A stretch of DNA of 64,000 bases from Amoeboaphelidium protococcarum (lineage: Eukaryota > Aphelidiomycota > Aphelidea), in NCBI GenBank assembly GCA_023515745.1, contig JALECJ010000257.1:3164687-3228686 (forward strand), written 5' to 3'. This document shows, piece by piece, positions 60,892-64,000 of the stretch (position 1 is the first letter of the stretch; each line of letters starts with the position of its first letter). Both the position numbers and the translations under genes were made by a program. Below the pieces are notes generated by a model. The model was not told the DNA's origin. It saw only the letters and a program-made list of their open reading frames with translations, and made no database searches.

Positions 60892-63800
60892 TCATTGCAG
60901 ATTATAATCGCCCTCCTTGTGATAGGCTTATCTGCGCATTACACCTAATCTACTGCGAGCATCACTAAGCGACTGCTCCAACTTTAATATCTGCACCTGC
61001 TATTCCATTTCCTTCTTCTTGAACTCATGCGCGGACAGTTTGGAGAAATCTACATCCTTATCGAGTCCCTACTTGCTATTGCTGTCTCTCAATTGTTACA
61101 CTACTTTGACCAACATTCGAGTACCATCCGTAACGGCCCTGGCAGCCACCTCCAGTGAATCTTGAGTCTTGGAACCTCTTATAGCTTTAACTCTAGCTGC
61201 AGCGACCAATTGTGCAGTTGCGCCAGACACTTCTTGTGCGGCGACAACCAACTACTCCATACTGTGCGTGCCCTGGATGACACCGTCAGCACTCTCAACA
61301 AGTAGCTTCGTGGCTGCAGCTACAGCTTTCGCAGCAGATATCAAGCCATCAATCCATCTGGAGTTCTTCTTGTAGAAAGCAGCCGCACTACCACTGCCTT
61401 TACCATTAGAGACGATCTCTTTCTAAGAGTTGGTTGCGCACACAATCAATCTGGCGATAGCATCTGTAATGGCCCGCGCACTAGTGAGAATCGAATCATG
61501 AACAGCCAAGTCTGTTTGAGTTAATTTTGGATCTCTCGGTGCCTTCTACAATTTCAAAAGAGCATCAATAGCATCCTGAATAGCTTTAGACGCTGCCAAC
61601 ATTTCATCTTCAACCACCTTGTCAAACTCTTCACCCTAACCATCACCCCCGCGAGCATCTTTCGACACCAACGAAGATACTAGCTGAGTCAAGGGCGAAA
61701 GAGTAGACTGTAACTGAGCATTATACTCCTGCACCTTCTGTGGCCGCTGAGTGAAATCCACAGATGCAAGCTAAGCAGATTACAGGCGGTGATAGAAAAA
61801 CTTGGCGTTCTCGGAGATCACTCTGGCCTGCTTAATCAATTTATCAGAGACGGCATCAGGATCTTCAACATCCTCCACCAGACGAAGGAGACCTTTTGAG
61901 TTGGAAGCCAAATAATAGACAGATTAAGCCAGATTTGTAGCATTCTTTATCGCCTCAGCTTGAGATTCGCCGCTGGCATCACCACCAACCAAGTGCTTTG
62001 AGAACGATGCTGCAAAATCATTAGACTGCGCAGATGTCTTGTCCAGAAGAGATAAAACAATTTCAGCAGTGGCGGTCTAATTTCCATTATGAGCTGAGCT
62101 ATCTAGTTCAAACATGGCATCTGACGCCTTATTCTTACAATCATCAAGAACACTGTCCATAATCTTATCCATTTAAGATCGATGTTCCAGGCTCAGAGAA
62201 TCAATCTTGCCTAGTAGAGAGGCCTCGTTTGAAGAACCTTGAGATTAGAGATTCTACAAAGCCATGAGGCTCTGATCTAGCCCAGCTTATAAGACTAGTA
62301 TTTCTTCATCTTTGGCACTGCTCTACTCTTTCAATCTCTCCAATTCACTCTTCAGATTTCTTAAATCATCCTTCAGCAGATTCTAATCTTCCAATTGCTA
62401 TTTCAACAGCTACTCTGACTGGTCCTTTTCCACTTTAAATTAAGCAACCAACTTCTACGTTTCTGCACCTTTTGTCATGGACAGTTCTTCAAATCTAGCT
62501 TTCGCATCTGCAGCTTGTCTTCGCAGTAGAGCCACCTGCTCAATACCTTCATCCTTCTATTTCTCCAGCTGGTTTTTAAACTAGTCACGCTCCTTCTTCA
62601 AGTCTTCCATCTCCATAAACTTGGCCTTCATAGTCTACGCCAACTTTTCCTTCTCCAGCACAACATCTTTAACTGAGAGGGCCTACTTTTGAACCTCCTT
62701 AAACTTTTACAAGACATCCAGGTGCTCTTTACGCAGTTATGCATACATTGCTGCCACATTTTCATACTTGGCTTTCCACATGGCAACTTGATCTTACAAC
62801 TGCTTGATCAAACCATCAACCTCTTACTCTTTCTGTGCCCTTTAAAGATCCCAGCTACTCTTTGAATGTAATTACCTCTCATACTCTTACATTCTGGACT
62901 GGTACTCTCCCATAACGCGATTCACATCCTGCATTCTACTTTCATAGCCTTGGATGATCTGCTACGCTTGCAACAACTAATTCTTCAAGTTTTGCAACTC
63001 ATCCAGGTGGCTATTATTCTAAATCAGCTACTGACGCATAATCATCTACTAACGCTCATAGTCAGACTGGATAACTGTTGGCTCTGGAGTAATGTTAGAT
63101 ACTGATCCCCATAGATCATCAACCGGAGGAGTCTTTTCACGGGGAGGCTCAGGCTCAACTCTACGCACAAGGGCCTGACTGTTAGTAAAGTCTGGAGGCA
63201 GAGGAGGAAGAGTGGGCACAGTTATTAAACTGGTCAGGTATCTTAAGTTTGAGCACTCAAAGTAGAACTTACGCAACATCTCATACTGCTAACGATATCT
63301 GAGACGAAGAGGTTCCATAGCCTCCACTGCATCGACAGTCTTATGCATTGCAGTCAACATTGAATTCAAAAACTAGTAAATACCATAGCTCTCTTCCACC
63401 AGGGGGACAAGAGCAGAAATTTTACATTCATTATTAGAGTTGGGTCTGAAATTATCAAATATAGTCTTTTGAAATCTATCCAACGTGTCTTGCAGATCCA
63501 TAAGCTCCGTGATAGTAATATAGCCCTCATTCACATCATCAACCTTCTTCAGAGCTCTGTACTCTTCATAACTCATGTTGGCTGTGAACTCTGGGTGCAT
63601 AGTGTGAAATTACAACTTGGCCTTGATAAATTAGATATACACTTGAATCAGAGTACTATATCCCCTACCACCATAAGTGTGAGCCCGCTCCATAGTGTCC
63701 AAGAATGGAACTTCCCTCATACACTCTTCCAGTGCACAAGAGTGCCCATCCCTCAAAACTTTGTGGATCGTAATCAGAGCCTTGAAACACTGAATCTCAT

Positions 63801-64000
63801 CAGACAGAACAGGTTGCATCTTTACAGCATTCCAGAACGGCTGAGCAGTCTTAAAGTCCCACGTAAACACAGCACATACTACAATTATCAACCAATTATA
63901 AATTTATAATGATAACTGTTATTATGTTATGATGACATGACTTACTTCTAACATGCTTCTACTTTGGTGCAGTTTCATCCTAGTTGAGTGCCTTCTTCAC
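60892..64000 (-). CDS. SLA2: SLA2/HIP1R-like endocytic adaptor (N-terminus outside window)
   Basis: Two exons seen: 63946-64000 and 60892-63878, with intron 63879-63945 (GTAAGT..TGTAG). About 1,013 residues are visible. ANTH domain first: KALNQDETAPKQKHVR, VFTWDFKTAQPFWNAVKMQPVLSDEIQCFKALITIHKVLRDGH and YIQFIKAKLQFHTMHPEF. Then a Gln-rich coiled coil (~residues 330-560) and a talin-like I/LWEQ (THATCH) actin-binding domain ending in RSRLGVMRRQAYHKEGD. It links clathrin coats and PI(4,5)P2 to cortical actin in endocytosis. The coiled coil is unusually rich in TAA/TAG Gln codons. Starts before or beyond 64000. Confidence 0.94.

Overview
This is a eukaryotic nuclear window, gene dense, with protein genes on both strands. 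Its main property is a non-standard genetic code. TAA and TAG occur inside nearly every recognisable gene and must be read as glutamine, and every gene I could close ends at TGA. Read this way, about 30 long, mostly intronless genes appear. Conserved glutamines are encoded by TAG in ribosomal protein eS1 (codons 122 and 212) and in Mago (codon 89). Eight short GT-AG introns (64-75 bp) were placed, and seven of them end in TGTAG.

The gene content points to an opisthokont close to Fungi: a Sho1-type osmosensor (four membrane segments plus an SH3 domain), Kex1 carboxypeptidase, a Kre9/KNH-like GPI protein, Sla2/HIP1R, twinfilin and an Mss51-like protein. My best guess is an early-branching relative of fungi such as an aphelid. 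This is inference from gene content and code, not a database match.

Layout. 1-16 kb: FRA10AC1 (partial), an RBM39-like splicing factor, KEX1, a plant/bacterial-type citrate synthase ending in SKL, SHO1, a TMEM198/DUF4203 membrane protein, an unknown 251-aa protein, eIF5A, a P-loop Crinkler/RHS-like protein and an MSS51-like protein. 16.0-25.7 kb: a CARM1/PRMT4-like gene split by an ~8 kb ribosomal DNA segment (partial ITS2, 5.8S, ITS1, 18S, ETS/IGS, on the minus strand). The segment has a single N at each edge, and the two gene halves rejoin in frame. 26-38 kb: an N/Q/Y-rich low-complexity protein, a DXD glycosyltransferase, an ACC-synthase-like aminotransferase, ETF-alpha, a small complex I-like protein, twinfilin and the KNH-like protein. 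38-47 kb: KRI1, the m-AAA protease AFG3, a glutaredoxin-like protein, SCOT and an acyl-CoA dehydrogenase also ending in SKL. 46.5-64 kb: cactin, a receptor kinase with a polythreonine stalk, an E3-binding-domain protein without a lipoyl domain, PI4K type II, Mago, ribosomal protein eS1, an F-BAR/PH/C2/RasGAP protein and SLA2 (5' end outside the window).

Several genes share pathways. Citrate synthase and the acyl-CoA dehydrogenase both carry a peroxisomal SKL tail, and ETF-alpha and SCOT suggest active fat and ketone use. Sla2, twinfilin, PI4K II and the F-BAR RasGAP belong to cortical actin, endocytosis and Ras/phosphoinositide signalling. RBM39, cactin, Mago and FRA10AC1 are spliceosome-linked.
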